Positions 25,923 to 34,904 are shown, counted from the stretch's first letter. The stretch: DNA of 64,000 nucleotides from Pseudomonas sp. UBA1879 (GCF_002338065.1 NZ_DDHJ01000018.1:255873-319872), one strand, 5' to 3'. The notes: generated from the letters alone by a model not told the origin. Program-made: numbers and translations.

Positions 25923-26741
25923 ATGAATGTAGAACTGGCCCAAGTCACGGGGCGCGATGGAGACGTGGCGTACAACCTTGCCCGCACCCTCGCGTTGATC
26001 GAGGCGTGCGCGGCTGATACCGAGCTGTTGGTATTGCCGGAAACCTACCTGACCGGCTTCCCCACCAAAGACAACGTGGCGCAGATTGCAGAGCCGCTGG
26101 ATGGCCCGACGCTGACGCGTGTGCAGCAGGCCGCGACCGCGCGAGGCATTGCCGTGGCGGTGGGGTTTGCCGAGGTGCACGACGGGCGCTTCTACAACAC
26201 CACGGTGCTGATCACCCCCGAGCACGGCATTGCGCTGCACTATCGCAAGACGCATTTGTGGTCGGGCGAACGGGAGGTGTTCGACGCTGGCGATCGCATG
26301 TCCACTGTAGTGTGGAGGGGCGTACGGGTCGGGCTGCTGATCTGCTATGACATCGAATTCCCGGAGACCGCGCGAGCGCTCGGTCAACTGGGCGCCCAGT
26401 TGCTGATCGTCACCAACGGCAACTTCGACCCTTACGGCCCGACCCACCGCACCTGCGTGATGGCTCGTGCGCTGGAGAATCAGGCCTTCGCGGTGATGGT
26501 CAACCGCGTCGGGCAGGGCGATGACGGGCTGGTGTTCGCGGGTGGCAGCGCCGTCGTCGACCCGTTCGGCGATCTGCTGGTGGAAGCCGGGCGCGACGAA
26601 GCGACGCTACGCCTGACCCTCGATCTGACGCTGCTGGCCAAGGCACGCGAGCCGTATGTGTATGACCGTCATCAGCGGATGCGGCTCAGCGGGGAGGTCG
26701 TCGAAACCGGCGAGCGGCGCGAGCTGCTGATCGGATCGTGA
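25923..26741 (+). CDS. Carbon-nitrogen hydrolase (nitrilase superfamily amidase)
   Basis: A 272-residue protein with the complete catalytic triad: E40 in LPETY, K109 in HYRKTHLW and C141 in LICYDIEFPE. The ATG at 25923 has GGAGA eight bases upstream. Size and motifs fit amidase or carbamoylase branches (R-stereoselective amidase, omega-amidase, N-carbamoyl-amine hydrolases), not true nitrilases. A permease of the amino acid/polyamine family follows, and a LuxR regulator is divergent, so the pair probably takes up and hydrolyses an amide such as a carbamoyl amine or amino acid amide. Confidence 0.9.
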   Translation: MNVELAQVTGRDGDVAYNLARTLALIEACAADTELLVLPETYLTGFPTKDNVAQIAEPLDGPTLTRVQQAATARGIAVAVGFAEVHDGRFYNTTVLITPEHGIALHYRKTHLWSGEREVFDAGDRMSTVVWRGVRVGLLICYDIEFPETARALGQLGAQLLIVTNGNFDPYGPTHRTCVMARALENQAFAVMVNRVGQGDDGLVFAGGSAVVDPFGDLLVEAGRDEATLRLTLDLTLLAKAREPYVYDRHQRMRLSGEVVETGERRELLIGS

Positions 26742-26889
26742 CACCTACTGCACCCCATTTCGCGGAGAACCGACCCTGGTCTGACTTGCAAACGGCTGAC
26801 CCCATAATCATTAGCTGGATTTTTCTTTGCCACTGCCAAACATCCGGCGCCATGCGCGCAAATGACTAAAAAGATAATCGGAGACGTTA

Positions 26890-28215
26890 ATGGCTCATTT
26901 GAAACGCACTTTATCCCTCGGCACGCTGGTCATCTTCGGCGTGGGTTTGATGACCCCGATCATCGTGCTGGGCACCTTCGGTATTCTGGCGCAGTCCAGC
27001 GGCGGCCATGTGCCGATGGCCTACCTCGCCGCGCTGGTGGCAATGCTGTTGACTGCGTTCAGCTACGCCCACATGGCCAAGGCATTCCCGGTGTCGGGCT
27101 CGTCGTACACCTACGTGAGAAAGGCCATCGATGCGCGTCTTGGCTTCATGACCGGCTGGGCGATCTTGCTCGACTATCTGTTCCTGCCGATGGCGATCTG
27201 GCTGATCGGCACGGCGTACCTGAATTCCGCCTTTCCCGACGTGCCTCAATTTGTCTGGTTGTTGGCGTTCATCGCCCTGACGACTGTCATCAATATCCTC
27301 GGCCTCAAGCTGGCGACGGCGGTGAACATTCTGCTGCTGTTACTGCAAGTGCTGATCCTTGCCGCGTTCATCGTGCTGTGCGTTCACTACACGCTGGGCG
27401 ATCCGAGCAAGCCGTTGTTCACCTTGGCGCCTTTCGCCAGCGGTGGGGTGCAATGGGGGATGATCATGAGCGGCGCGGCCATTGCCTGCTATTCCTACCT
27501 GGGGTTCGACGCGGTGAGCACCCTGACCGAAGAAACCCACGACCCTGAACGCACCATGCCACGGGCGATCCTGTGGGTGACGCTGATCGGCGGGTTGATC
27601 TTTGTTGGCACGTCCTACGTGGTGCAACTGGCGCAGCCGTCGTTGCAATTCGCCAATGTGGATTCGGCGGCGTACGAGATCGCGAAAAACATTGGCGGCG
27701 ATCTGTTCGTGTCGATCTTCCTCATCGGGTTGGTGATAGGCCAATTCACCTCGGGGATCGCCGCCCAGGCCAGCGGCTCGCGCCTGCTGTATGTCCTCGG
27801 TCGCGACGCGGTGCTGCCCAAGGCGTTCTTCGGCTACCTGTCTCCGCGCTTTGGCACGCCGGTCGGCTGCATTCTGCTCAGCGCCGTGGTGGCTTTGCTC
27901 GCGCTGAAAATGGACGTGACCACCTCGACGTCGTTCATCAACTTCGGGGCGTTTTTGACGTTCATCCTGGTGAACCTGTCGGTGATCTTTCATTACTGGA
28001 TCGGCCAGAAGCGGCGGGGGGCTGGCGCTGCGGTGCTGTACCTGTTGCTGCCCCTTGCAGGCATGCTTGCCGACCTCTGGCTGATGTTCAGCCTCGACGC
28101 CAACGCCGTGGAACTGGGGTTGTCATGGCTGGCGATCGGCTTTGTTTACCTGATGTACCTGACCGGTGGCCTGTGTCGGCAACCGCCGGAATTGACACTG
28201 GAAGAAGCGCTCTGA
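26890..28215 (+). CDS. APC-family amino acid/polyamine permease
   Basis: A 441-residue membrane protein with twelve hydrophobic segments. The first segment contains IFGVGLMTPIIVLGTFGI, equivalent to the substrate-binding unwound helix of APC carriers. GFDAVSTLTEETHDPERTMPRAI is the conserved loop after segment six. It resembles PuuP and other putrescine or amino acid importers. GGAGA precedes the ATG. It lies 148 bases after the amidase gene and probably imports its substrate. Confidence 0.9.
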   Translation: MAHLKRTLSLGTLVIFGVGLMTPIIVLGTFGILAQSSGGHVPMAYLAALVAMLLTAFSYAHMAKAFPVSGSSYTYVRKAIDARLGFMTGWAILLDYLFLPMAIWLIGTAYLNSAFPDVPQFVWLLAFIALTTVINILGLKLATAVNILLLLLQVLILAAFIVLCVHYTLGDPSKPLFTLAPFASGGVQWGMIMSGAAIACYSYLGFDAVSTLTEETHDPERTMPRAILWVTLIGGLIFVGTSYVVQLAQPSLQFANVDSAAYEIAKNIGGDLFVSIFLIGLVIGQFTSGIAAQASGSRLLYVLGRDAVLPKAFFGYLSPRFGTPVGCILLSAVVALLALKMDVTTSTSFINFGAFLTFILVNLSVIFHYWIGQKRRGAGAAVLYLLLPLAGMLADLWLMFSLDANAVELGLSWLAIGFVYLMYLTGGLCRQPPELTLEEAL

Positions 28216-28249
28216 TGGATGCGGGGGCGGGGGTGGGTGTGTTGTCCGA

Positions 28250-28416
28250 CCCACCGCCTCGCGGCCGTCGTGCCTCCGGCGGCTCCTACGAGATCTTTTT
28301 CGTTGCGCGCAGAGGGTATTGACGTCGCATCGCGTGCGTGAGAGTGCCAACGAATCAAGGTTCAACACGGTTTCTGTGGGAGCAGCCGGAGGCACGACGG
28401 CAGCGAAGCGGTGGGA
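28250..28416. repeat. Inverted pair of REP elements downstream of RAYT gene
   Basis: One REP runs at 28250-28289 (core GCGGCCGTCGTGCCTCCGGC) and a second in opposite orientation at 28375-28416 (core GCCGGAGGCACGACGGCAGC). The pair is about 165 bases long and lies 40 bases from the RAYT stop codon. The second copy begins with TGTGGGAGC where the others have TGTAGGAGC. Confidence 0.85.
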
Positions 28417-28455
28417 CAGTCGGATTAGGGGCCGTCTGGACCTCCGCTTTCGCGC

Positions 28456-28929
28456 TTAATACTCACACCCGTCCAGCCAGTGAGCATCCCACAGTGGGTA
28501 GTCGTGTACCCGTTTGACCAATCCTGCTCTTATCGGGTTAGCAATGATGTAGCGGGCTACCGGCCGCAAATCTTCATCATTGCGAAGCGCTCGGTCATGA
28601 AAACCACGCTGCCAGAATTGCCCTGACCTGCCCAAATACCCATTGACCTGGCCCGCCCCCTGGCATTTGACCCTGTGTACCACCGACGACAGCTCCCGGT
28701 CTTTGAGCTGCATCAGCCAATGAAAATGATCAGGCATGACCACCCAGGCGAGTGAATCGGCCCATCCCACGTCTTGCGCCTTGCGCAGTTGATGGACCAA
28801 CAGTCGACCCGCCCGCCAATCGGCGAAGAAAGGTTGTCGCTGGTGGGTGACGGCCGTGATCAGGTAGACCTGATCGGTTTGGGAGTAGCGGCCGAGGCGT
28901 AGCCGCCAAGAATGAGGCCGTGCAGACAT
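28456..28929 (-). CDS. REP-associated tyrosine transposase (RAYT)
   Basis: A 157-residue Y1-transposase-like protein. The metal-binding HUH motif is H68-F-H70 within VMPDHFHWL, followed by FWQRGFHD and the catalytic tyrosine Y127 in ARYIIANPIRAGLV. All key residues are present, so it is probably active. RAYTs are single-copy domesticated relatives of IS200/IS605 transposases that recognise REP hairpins headed by GTAG and are thought to spread REPINs. Here the gene is bracketed by several such elements on both sides. The ATG is at 28929. Confidence 0.95.
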   Translation of the reverse strand: MSARPHSWRLRLGRYSQTDQVYLITAVTHQRQPFFADWRAGRLLVHQLRKAQDVGWADSLAWVVMPDHFHWLMQLKDRELSSVVHRVKCQGAGQVNGYLGRSGQFWQRGFHDRALRNDEDLRPVARYIIANPIRAGLVKRVHDYPLWDAHWLDGCEY

Positions 28930-29048
28930 GCGTTGTCTTCCTGATCTGGGATAGGAAGGTCAAGGCTAGTGCGTTCGGGACGAGGGGGCGGTACGTGTCT
29001 GATTCGGAATGTTAATGGCGAAGCACCGCTAGCGTTCTGTGGCGTCTC

Positions 29049-29310
29049 TCCTACCGCCTTCGCGGCCGTCGTACCTCCGGCGGCTCCTACAGGATTTGTG
29101 GTGTTGGTCAGGTCCGGGCAGGGATCAAGTTCGGTAACTATTGTTCTCGTGCACCGCCGTCGCGGCCGTCGTACCTCCGGCGGCTCCTACAGGATTTGTG
29201 TTGTTGGTCAGGTCCGGGCAGGGATCAAGTTCGGTAACTATTGTTCTCATGCACCGCTGTCGCTGCCGTCGTACCCCCGGCGTCTCCTACAGGATTTGTG
29301 GTGTTGGTTG
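29049..29310. repeat. Tandem 100-bp repeat, each unit carrying a REP
   Basis: Period exactly 100 bases: CGCGGCCGTC at 29061 and 29161, and CGCTGCCGTC at 29261. Each unit holds a REP (29049-29090, 29153-29190, 29253-29290) followed by ACAGGATTTG and a spacer with GGTCCGGGCAGGGATCAAG. Units one and two are nearly identical; the third is truncated after the REP and more diverged. Confidence 0.95.
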
Positions 29311-29378
29311 GAGCCGCCAGGCGCAAAAGCTGTGACGGTTTTGTGCCGCTCATGCTTTGCGAAGACGACGAAGGTTTT

Positions 29379-29447
29379 GTAGGAGCCGCCGGAGGCACGA
29401 CGGCCGCGATGCGGTGGGTCAGGCTACCCGTGGGGCTGACCCACCGC
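29379..29447. repeat. REP element with long hairpin at aminotransferase 3' end
   Basis: A GTAG-headed REP in inverse orientation (29379-29420) runs into a perfect 12-base stem: GCGGTGGGTCAG (29411-29422) with CTGACCCACCGC (29436-29447). It lies 10 bases after the aminotransferase stop and could act as its terminator or stabilise its mRNA. Confidence 0.8.
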
Positions 29448-29456
29448 ACCGGGGAA

Positions 29457-30704
29457 TCAGTGGCCACCAAACTCAAGACGCAGTTTCGCAGCCGCCTGCC
29501 CAAACGCCTCCTTCATCGCTTCAATCACCTCATCGCCATGCTCGAACGATATGTAGATGCGTCCATACGGCGACGGCATCATCAGCACGCCGGCTTCGCG
29601 CAGGGCGAGGTGCAGAGCTTTGCTGAAGGCGGGGTTGGCGATCGTCGAGGCTTCGGCGTAAGTCGTCGGTGCCACTGCGGCGTGCCAGATGCCGAAGACG
29701 TTGCCATAGCCGCTGGTCACCACCGCGATGCCCTGGGCTCTGAAGATAGCTTCCACCGCCACACGCAAGGCTTCGCCCCGTTGGACCAACCGGTCGTAAT
29801 CGCTTTCGTCCAGCAACGCCAAGGTGCTGCTCACCGCTGCGCAGGCCAGGGGGTTGCCGCTGAAGGTCCCGCCACGGGCGACGCGGCCTTCTTCGAAACC
29901 CTGCAAAATCTCCGGCTTGCCAACGACGGCCGAGACCGGCACTCCGTTGCCGATGGCCTTGCCGACGCTGGCCAGGTCGGGGTCCAGCCCTTCGCGCAGA
30001 CCCGCCAGCCCGACAAACAGCCGAAAGCCCATCAACACCTCATCACAGATCACCAGCGCGCCGTGTCGATGCGCGACGTCTTGCACGTGCTTCAGGTAAC
30101 CGGGCAGGGGCATGATGCAACCGGCATTGGCGAGCATCGGCTCGAGGATCACCGCCGCAATGTCAGGGTCTTCCGCAAACAGCCGCTCGACGTCTGCGAA
30201 GTCGTTGAAGCGCAGCAGCGTGGTGCGTTCGGTGGATGGGCGCGCGCCGTCTGCGAAGTTCGCTTCACGGGAGGTCACGTTGCCGAAGCTCACGTCGTCG
30301 AACCAGCCGTCGAAACCGGCCGCCATCTTGGCGATCTTGCCACGACCGGTGTAGGCCCGCGCCGCGCGGCAGGCGAGGTGCACGGCTTCGCTGCCGGAGT
30401 TGGTGAACATCACCTTGCTCAGCGAGCCGGTGTGCTTGGCCAACGCTGTCGCGGCAGCGTGTTCGCGCACATGGGCCCAGGACGGCGAGGCGCTGTCGTG
30501 CAACGCCTGCGTCACCGCTTCGTTGACGGTGTCATTGGCATGCCCCAGCAACACGGCGCCGAAACCCAGGGCGGTATCGATGTACCGGCGCCCCTTGTCA
30601 TCCCAGAGCCATGCGCCTTTGCCCTTGCGGATGAACAGTGTCTCGCCATGTAAATCCGGCAGGATACGTGCGGCGCTGGACACATCGCCTACTAAGTTAG
30701 CCAT
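29457..30704 (-). CDS. Class III PLP aminotransferase, glutamate-1-semialdehyde aminomutase-like
   Basis: 415 residues from the ATG at 30704, with AGAGG six bases upstream. It is a PLP fold-type I protein with MFTNSGSEAVHLACRAARAYTG, the LVICDEVLMGFR segment for the cofactor Asp, and the Schiff-base Lys in ASVGKAIGNGVP. It resembles HemL, but the location beside a polyamine-type binding protein and a PuuR-like regulator points to catabolism of an amine or omega-amino acid, not haem synthesis. The true hemL would be elsewhere. It lies about 246 bases downstream of the binding-protein gene on the same strand. Confidence 0.88.
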   Translation of the reverse strand: MANLVGDVSSAARILPDLHGETLFIRKGKGAWLWDDKGRRYIDTALGFGAVLLGHANDTVNEAVTQALHDSASPSWAHVREHAAATALAKHTGSLSKVMFTNSGSEAVHLACRAARAYTGRGKIAKMAAGFDGWFDDVSFGNVTSREANFADGARPSTERTTLLRFNDFADVERLFAEDPDIAAVILEPMLANAGCIMPLPGYLKHVQDVAHRHGALVICDEVLMGFRLFVGLAGLREGLDPDLASVGKAIGNGVPVSAVVGKPEILQGFEEGRVARGGTFSGNPLACAAVSSTLALLDESDYDRLVQRGEALRVAVEAIFRAQGIAVVTSGYGNVFGIWHAAVAPTTYAEASTIANPAFSKALHLALREAGVLMMPSPYGRIYISFEHGDEVIEAMKEAFGQAAAKLRLEFGGH

Positions 30705-30950
30705 TCTCAACCTCTAAATCCGGACAGTGGTGTGTCGTCCCGCAACATCATAGGGACGCCATCACGTGGTGTTTCCAATGCGCCTTCGGAGGCGCGTGAG
30801 CGTGTGGGTTGTTGTTCGACCGTCCCCGCTCCCGGGCGGGTGTCGGTACTGCTGATAAGGGGGAAGAGCCCTTGGGTGTCGCGTTGACCCTGATGGCCAA
30901 CGCCACGGTAATCGTGTCACCACCGGCGAACCGGCGGCGGGGGTAGGGCG

Positions 30951-32012
30951 TTATTTCCGGGCAATCCAGGCGTTGAAGCGCTCATTCAGCGATTCGCTGT
31001 TATCGACCCAGAACTCGACGTCGAGGGGCAGGGCGGCGGCGAGGTTCTCAGGGGTGGTTGGCAGTTCAGCCTTCAGGTCCGCTGGCACGAAGTCGTTGGC
31101 CTTTTTGTTCGGCAAGCCGTAGGCGATGAACTTGGGCAGCTTGGCGAGGTTTTCCGGCTTGCTGGCGAAGGCGATGAAGTCCATGGCCGCCGCCTTGTTT
31201 TCGCTGCCTTTGAGCACGGTCCAGGAGTCGATGGCCGAGACGCTGCCGTTCCACAGGAACTTGAAGTGCTTGCCTTCGTTGCGGTTGAAACCACTGATGC
31301 GGCCGTTGTAGGCCGAGCTCATCACCACGTCGCCCGCCGACAGCATTTGCAACGGCTGTGCGCCAGCTTCCCACCAGACGATGCTGGACTTGATGCTGTC
31401 GAGCTTTTTGAACGCGCGGTCAACGCCTTCCGGGGTGCGCAGGACTTTATAGACATCGGCGGTTTTCACGCCGTCCGCAATCAGGGCGAATTCCAGTGCG
31501 TACTTCGGACCTTTGCGCAGTCCGCGTTTGCCGGGGAATTTCTGGGTGTCGAAGAAATCGGCCCAAGACGTCGGGGCGGTTTTCAGCTTGTCCCCGTCCC
31601 AGGCCACGCCAGTGTTCCAGACGATGGCGCCGACGCCGCAGTCGTTCACCGCTTCAGGGATGAAATCGGCCTTGTTGCCGATTTTGGCCCAGTCGATTTT
31701 CTCGTAGAGGCCGGTGTCGCAGCCCAGCGCCAGGTCTTCGGCTTCCACTTCGACCACGTCCCAGTTCGGGTTACCGACTTTCACCTTGGCGTCGAGTACG
31801 CCCACGCCGCCGTCCCAGCTTTGGTCAAGGACTTTTTTACCCGTCTGGGCGCCAAACGGTTTGAAGAAAATCTCCCGTTGCGCGTCCTGAAAATTCCCGC
31901 CCCAAGACACGATGGTCAGGTCACGGGCGCTTGCCGACTGTGCGGCGGCCAGTCCGGCAACGGTCAACGCGAGAGCGGCTAAAGCGTGGCACGGCTTGTG
32001 CTTCTTGTGCAT
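30951..32012 (-). CDS. PotF/PotD-like extracellular solute-binding protein
   Basis: 353 residues from the ATG at 32012. The N-terminal signal peptide (positive start, then ALAALALTVAGLAAAQSASA) sends it to the periplasm. The mature part starts with LTIVSWGGNFQDAQRE and contains YALEFALIADGV and VVMSSAYNGRISG, typical of polyamine/spermidine binding proteins of ABC importers. No permease or ATPase gene is adjacent, so it must use components encoded elsewhere. The PuuR-like regulator is divergent. Confidence 0.9.
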   Translation of the reverse strand: MHKKHKPCHALAALALTVAGLAAAQSASARDLTIVSWGGNFQDAQREIFFKPFGAQTGKKVLDQSWDGGVGVLDAKVKVGNPNWDVVEVEAEDLALGCDTGLYEKIDWAKIGNKADFIPEAVNDCGVGAIVWNTGVAWDGDKLKTAPTSWADFFDTQKFPGKRGLRKGPKYALEFALIADGVKTADVYKVLRTPEGVDRAFKKLDSIKSSIVWWEAGAQPLQMLSAGDVVMSSAYNGRISGFNRNEGKHFKFLWNGSVSAIDSWTVLKGSENKAAAMDFIAFASKPENLAKLPKFIAYGLPNKKANDFVPADLKAELPTTPENLAAALPLDVEFWVDNSESLNERFNAWIARK

Positions 32013-32340
32013 GTGGAACCTCGACGCAGAGTGTGTGGTGTTGGGGTGGTAAAAATATTTACCACTGCAAAAACGGCGAAGCAAGTTTTATTTTCCTGCG
32101 TGTCTGAAAATCGAAATCGCCCGGATGGCCGGTAAGCGATTGTTTTTTCACGCCCCGAATTTGTCTTCGAGCGGCCCCTGCAGCCAGCGCCGTTTGCGGC
32201 CAGCGGGCCGCCGGTGGCTTCCGTCGCAGCCGAACCGTCACCGCACACTGTTACGTTTGCGCTTGTCAGCCGCTGTCGGTTGGTGCGAAATACCCAACTT
32301 GGTGCGCCCTCACAGGCCGAGTTCAATCGAGGAAACCTCC
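32013..32340. other. Divergent regulatory spacer
   Basis: About 328 bases between the binding-protein gene and the XRE/cupin regulator gene. It must carry both promoters. The AT-rich part at 32040-32100 is the likely promoter of the binding-protein gene. I did not find a clear operator. Confidence 0.5.
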
Positions 32341-32976
32341 GTGACAGATTCACCGGCGATCAGCCGCAACCCCCATGCGCCGGAAGAGCCCGCCGAAGAC
32401 GAAGTGACCAGTGAAGACACCGCATCCGTCGGTGAACGGCTCAAAGCCCTGCGCCAGAGCCGGGGCCTGTCAATCCGTGGCCTGGCTGAGCTGGCCGGCG
32501 TGCCCCATGCCACGCTGTCGATCATCGAACGCGACAAATCCAGCCCCTCGGTCAGTATCCTCAAGCGCCTGCTCAAGCCGCTCAACGTCACCTTGAGCAC
32601 GTTCTTTTCCGATTCGGCGGTCGTCGATCGCGCGGTGTTCTACAAGGCCAGCGAGCTGGTCGAGCTGGCGGATGGCAAAATGCTCTCCTACCGCCAGGTC
32701 GGGGCCAACCTCAGCAACAGTTCGATGATGATCCTTCACGAGCGCTACGAACCCGGCGCCGACACCGGACAGGAAGGCGAAGAGTTGTATTCCCATGAAG
32801 CCGAGGAGGGCGGGATCGTCATCGAGGGCCGTCTGGAAATGACCGTGGGCGATGAGGTGCGCATCCTGTCTCCGGGCGATGCGTATTACTTCGACAGCCG
32901 CCTGCCGCACCGCATGCGCAACCCGTTCGACGAGGTGTGCATCGTGGTCAGCGCGGTGTCGCCGCCGACGTTCTGA
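32341..32976 (+). CDS. XRE/cupin transcriptional regulator, PuuR-like
   Basis: 211 residues from the GTG at 32341, with GAGGAAA six bases upstream. Residues about 30-85 form an XRE helix-turn-helix (VGERLKALRQSRGLSIRGLA, then PHATLSIIERDKSSPSVS), and the C-terminal half is a cupin (GEELYSHEAEEGGIVIEGRL, then YFDSRLPHRMRN). This pairing is that of PuuR, the repressor of putrescine use, and related regulators. The divergent binding protein and aminotransferase are the obvious targets. The first 25 residues are an acidic, disordered leader. Confidence 0.9.
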   Translation: MTDSPAISRNPHAPEEPAEDEVTSEDTASVGERLKALRQSRGLSIRGLAELAGVPHATLSIIERDKSSPSVSILKRLLKPLNVTLSTFFSDSAVVDRAVFYKASELVELADGKMLSYRQVGANLSNSSMMILHERYEPGADTGQEGEELYSHEAEEGGIVIEGRLEMTVGDEVRILSPGDAYYFDSRLPHRMRNPFDEVCIVVSAVSPPTF

Positions 32977-32994
32977 TCGGCGCGGCGAGGTGGA

Positions 32995-33897
32995 TCAATC
33001 CCATGGGTGTTCCTTGAGTTTGGATTCCAGAAAGTCGCGGAACACCCGGATACGTGGACTCAGGTGCTTCCTGTTCGAATAGATCAGGTAGATCGGCTCT
33101 TTGCCCGCCAGGTTGAAGTCGCTCAACAGCGGGACCAGTCGGCCCTGGCGAATGTCTTCGCCGATATGAAACTGCGCCAGTTTGACGATCCCCGCCCCGC
33201 TCAGGGCCATTTCCCGCAGCAGATCGCCTTGGGCGAACACGGCCTTGGGCGCAATGGGCAGCGTGATGACCTCGCCCTCGCTGCCGTGAAACTGCCAGGT
33301 GTTCCAGGCGCTGTGAAACCCGAAATTGAAGCAGTCGTGACTCAGCAAATCCTGCGGTCGGGTCGGCGTGCCTCTGCGCGCGAGGTACGCCGGTGAGGCA
33401 CAGGTGACCCACGCGCTTTCGCCGATCTTGCGCGCGATTCGCGAAGAGTCCGGCAGGCCGCCGCTGTGGATCGCGATGTCCAGGCCTTGATCGAACAGGT
33501 CCACGTACTGCGGTCCTACTTGCACATCGACCGTGAGGCCAGGGTAGGTCGACAGGAATTCCGGCAGCCACGGCAGGATCTGGTGTTTGGCGAAGGTGGT
33601 CATGGTGTGGATGCGCAGCGCACCCGTGACCCGACCGGGAAACGCCTCCGCCAGTGAGTCCGCTTCTGCCATCGCATGAATCACCGCCCGCGCACTCACC
33701 AGGTAAGCCGAGCCTTCCTCGGTCAGGGTCAACGTACGGGTGCCGCGTTGAAACAGGCGCACCTGCAAGCGGTCTTCGAGCCGAGTGATCAGTTTGCTGA
33801 TGGCCGAAGGGGTCAGGCCGTTGGCCCGCGCCGCCGCCGAGAAGTTGCCATGTTCAGTTGCCCAAACGAAGGCCAGCATCTGTGAGTAGTTATCCAT
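32995..33897 (-). CDS. LysR family transcriptional regulator
   Basis: 300 residues from the ATG at 33897 (a GTG two codons upstream is possible). The HTH reads GNFSAAARANGLTPSAISKLITRLEDRLQ and the effector domain follows from about residue 90. It is convergent with the PuuR-like gene and lies 90 bases downstream of the cupin dioxygenase-like gene on the same strand, which is its nearest possible target. Confidence 0.92.
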   Translation of the reverse strand: MDNYSQMLAFVWATEHGNFSAAARANGLTPSAISKLITRLEDRLQVRLFQRGTRTLTLTEEGSAYLVSARAVIHAMAEADSLAEAFPGRVTGALRIHTMTTFAKHQILPWLPEFLSTYPGLTVDVQVGPQYVDLFDQGLDIAIHSGGLPDSSRIARKIGESAWVTCASPAYLARRGTPTRPQDLLSHDCFNFGFHSAWNTWQFHGSEGEVITLPIAPKAVFAQGDLLREMALSGAGIVKLAQFHIGEDIRQGRLVPLLSDFNLAGKEPIYLIYSNRKHLSPRIRVFRDFLESKLKEHPWD

Positions 33898-33987
33898 CTG
33901 CACGCTCGTGGCAGGCTACGGTGGGCGCAGCCTGCCAGCATTCGCGACCCCGGACAAGCGGCCCCGCCGTCATCGCACGTCGGCCTT

Positions 33988-34524
33988 TCAGCGTATGAAC
34001 TGCTCGATGTAGTCGTCCGGCAAGCCGAGGGATTTGTAGTGCTTACGCGCAGTTTCGAGCTTGGTGAACACGTCCTCGTAGCCCACCGCCACGCCTTGCG
34101 GGTCGACATAGGTGTAGCCGCCCTGGACATGAAACCACGTGATCATTTCTTCGACGTCTTCCGGCACGAACAGGGTATGGGTTTCACCTGGCGGCTCGTA
34201 GGCGAAAGCCCCTTCGGTGGCCACCCAGTCATGTTCCAGGTAGTACCAGCGGCCCTTCAGCACCAGTGCATGCACGCCGCCGCTGTGACGATGCCGGGAC
34301 AGCACGCCACTCTGACGCACCCGCAACAGGTTGATGTAATAGCCGCCCGTGGTGCTGAGCAGCAGAGGCTTGAACGAAACCGACGCGGTCACTGGCACCC
34401 ACAAATCGTCATCCTGCAAACCCTCTGTCAGCACACCGGGAATGACCATGTCCGGCGTCATGAACGGGACTTGGGGCAGTTGATAAGGAATGGCGAGTTC
34501 ATCGGGCTTGGGTGCTGTGCTCAT
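33988..34524 (-). CDS. Cupin protein, 2,4'-dihydroxyacetophenone dioxygenase family
   Basis: A 178-residue single-domain cupin with the metal-binding motif SRHRHSGGVHALVLKGRW and the second motif PPGETHTLFVPED. The NLLRVRQSGVLSRHRH block is typical of the 2,4'-dihydroxyacetophenone dioxygenase family, which cleaves a carbon-carbon bond using iron. Many members annotated this way have no tested activity. GGAAGAGA precedes the ATG at 34524. No aromatic catabolic genes adjoin. Confidence 0.82.
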   Translation of the reverse strand: MSTAPKPDELAIPYQLPQVPFMTPDMVIPGVLTEGLQDDDLWVPVTASVSFKPLLLSTTGGYYINLLRVRQSGVLSRHRHSGGVHALVLKGRWYYLEHDWVATEGAFAYEPPGETHTLFVPEDVEEMITWFHVQGGYTYVDPQGVAVGYEDVFTKLETARKHYKSLGLPDDYIEQFIR

Positions 34525-34667
34525 CGGTCTCTTCCACGGTCAGTGATCAGAATCCCCAGATACTTGAATGTCCGGGGTAGCGCACAGCGTAGGCGAGGAC
34601 TTGAAGCAGTAAAACAGGGTCAATGGCACAGCTGGTGTGAACTGTCGTCATAGGTCGGGAGGGCGGC

Positions 34668-34904
34668 TCAATGCAGCATGCGTCGAGCGTCCGCCAGCCC
34701 TTCCTTGAGGATGTCGTTCAATTCGCGCCACGGGTATCGTGCTCCCGCGTTCGAGATTTCGCAGGTCGGCGTGTGCCTGAACGGTTGTTCGTCCACGGCA
34801 GGGCATTGCCCGGCACCACAGGACCGGCACACCAGTTTATGGCCATGGATGATCCAGTCCTTGTTCCAGCCATCCATCGTGAAAGGGGGACGTTTGCTCG
34901 ACAT
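34668..34904 (-). CDS. Small cysteine-rich hypothetical protein
   Basis: 78 residues from the ATG at 34904, with GGGAGG about eight bases upstream; the frame is open further upstream without support. The centre reads LVCRSCGAGQCPAVDEQPF with another His and Cys in RHTPTC, so it has four cysteines and could bind zinc. The tail is helical (ELNDILKEGLADARRML). I do not recognise the family. Confidence 0.6.
   Translation of the reverse strand: MSSKRPPFTMDGWNKDWIIHGHKLVCRSCGAGQCPAVDEQPFRHTPTCEISNAGARYPWRELNDILKEGLADARRMLH

Larger units (their letters stand above)
28930..29456. other. REP-rich intergenic region
   Basis: About 530 bases between the RAYT and the aminotransferase genes, without a convincing gene. 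It is mostly repeats (separate entries): a 100-base tandem array and an inverted REP with a long hairpin. Plus-strand frames across it simply read the repeats. Confidence 0.7.
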
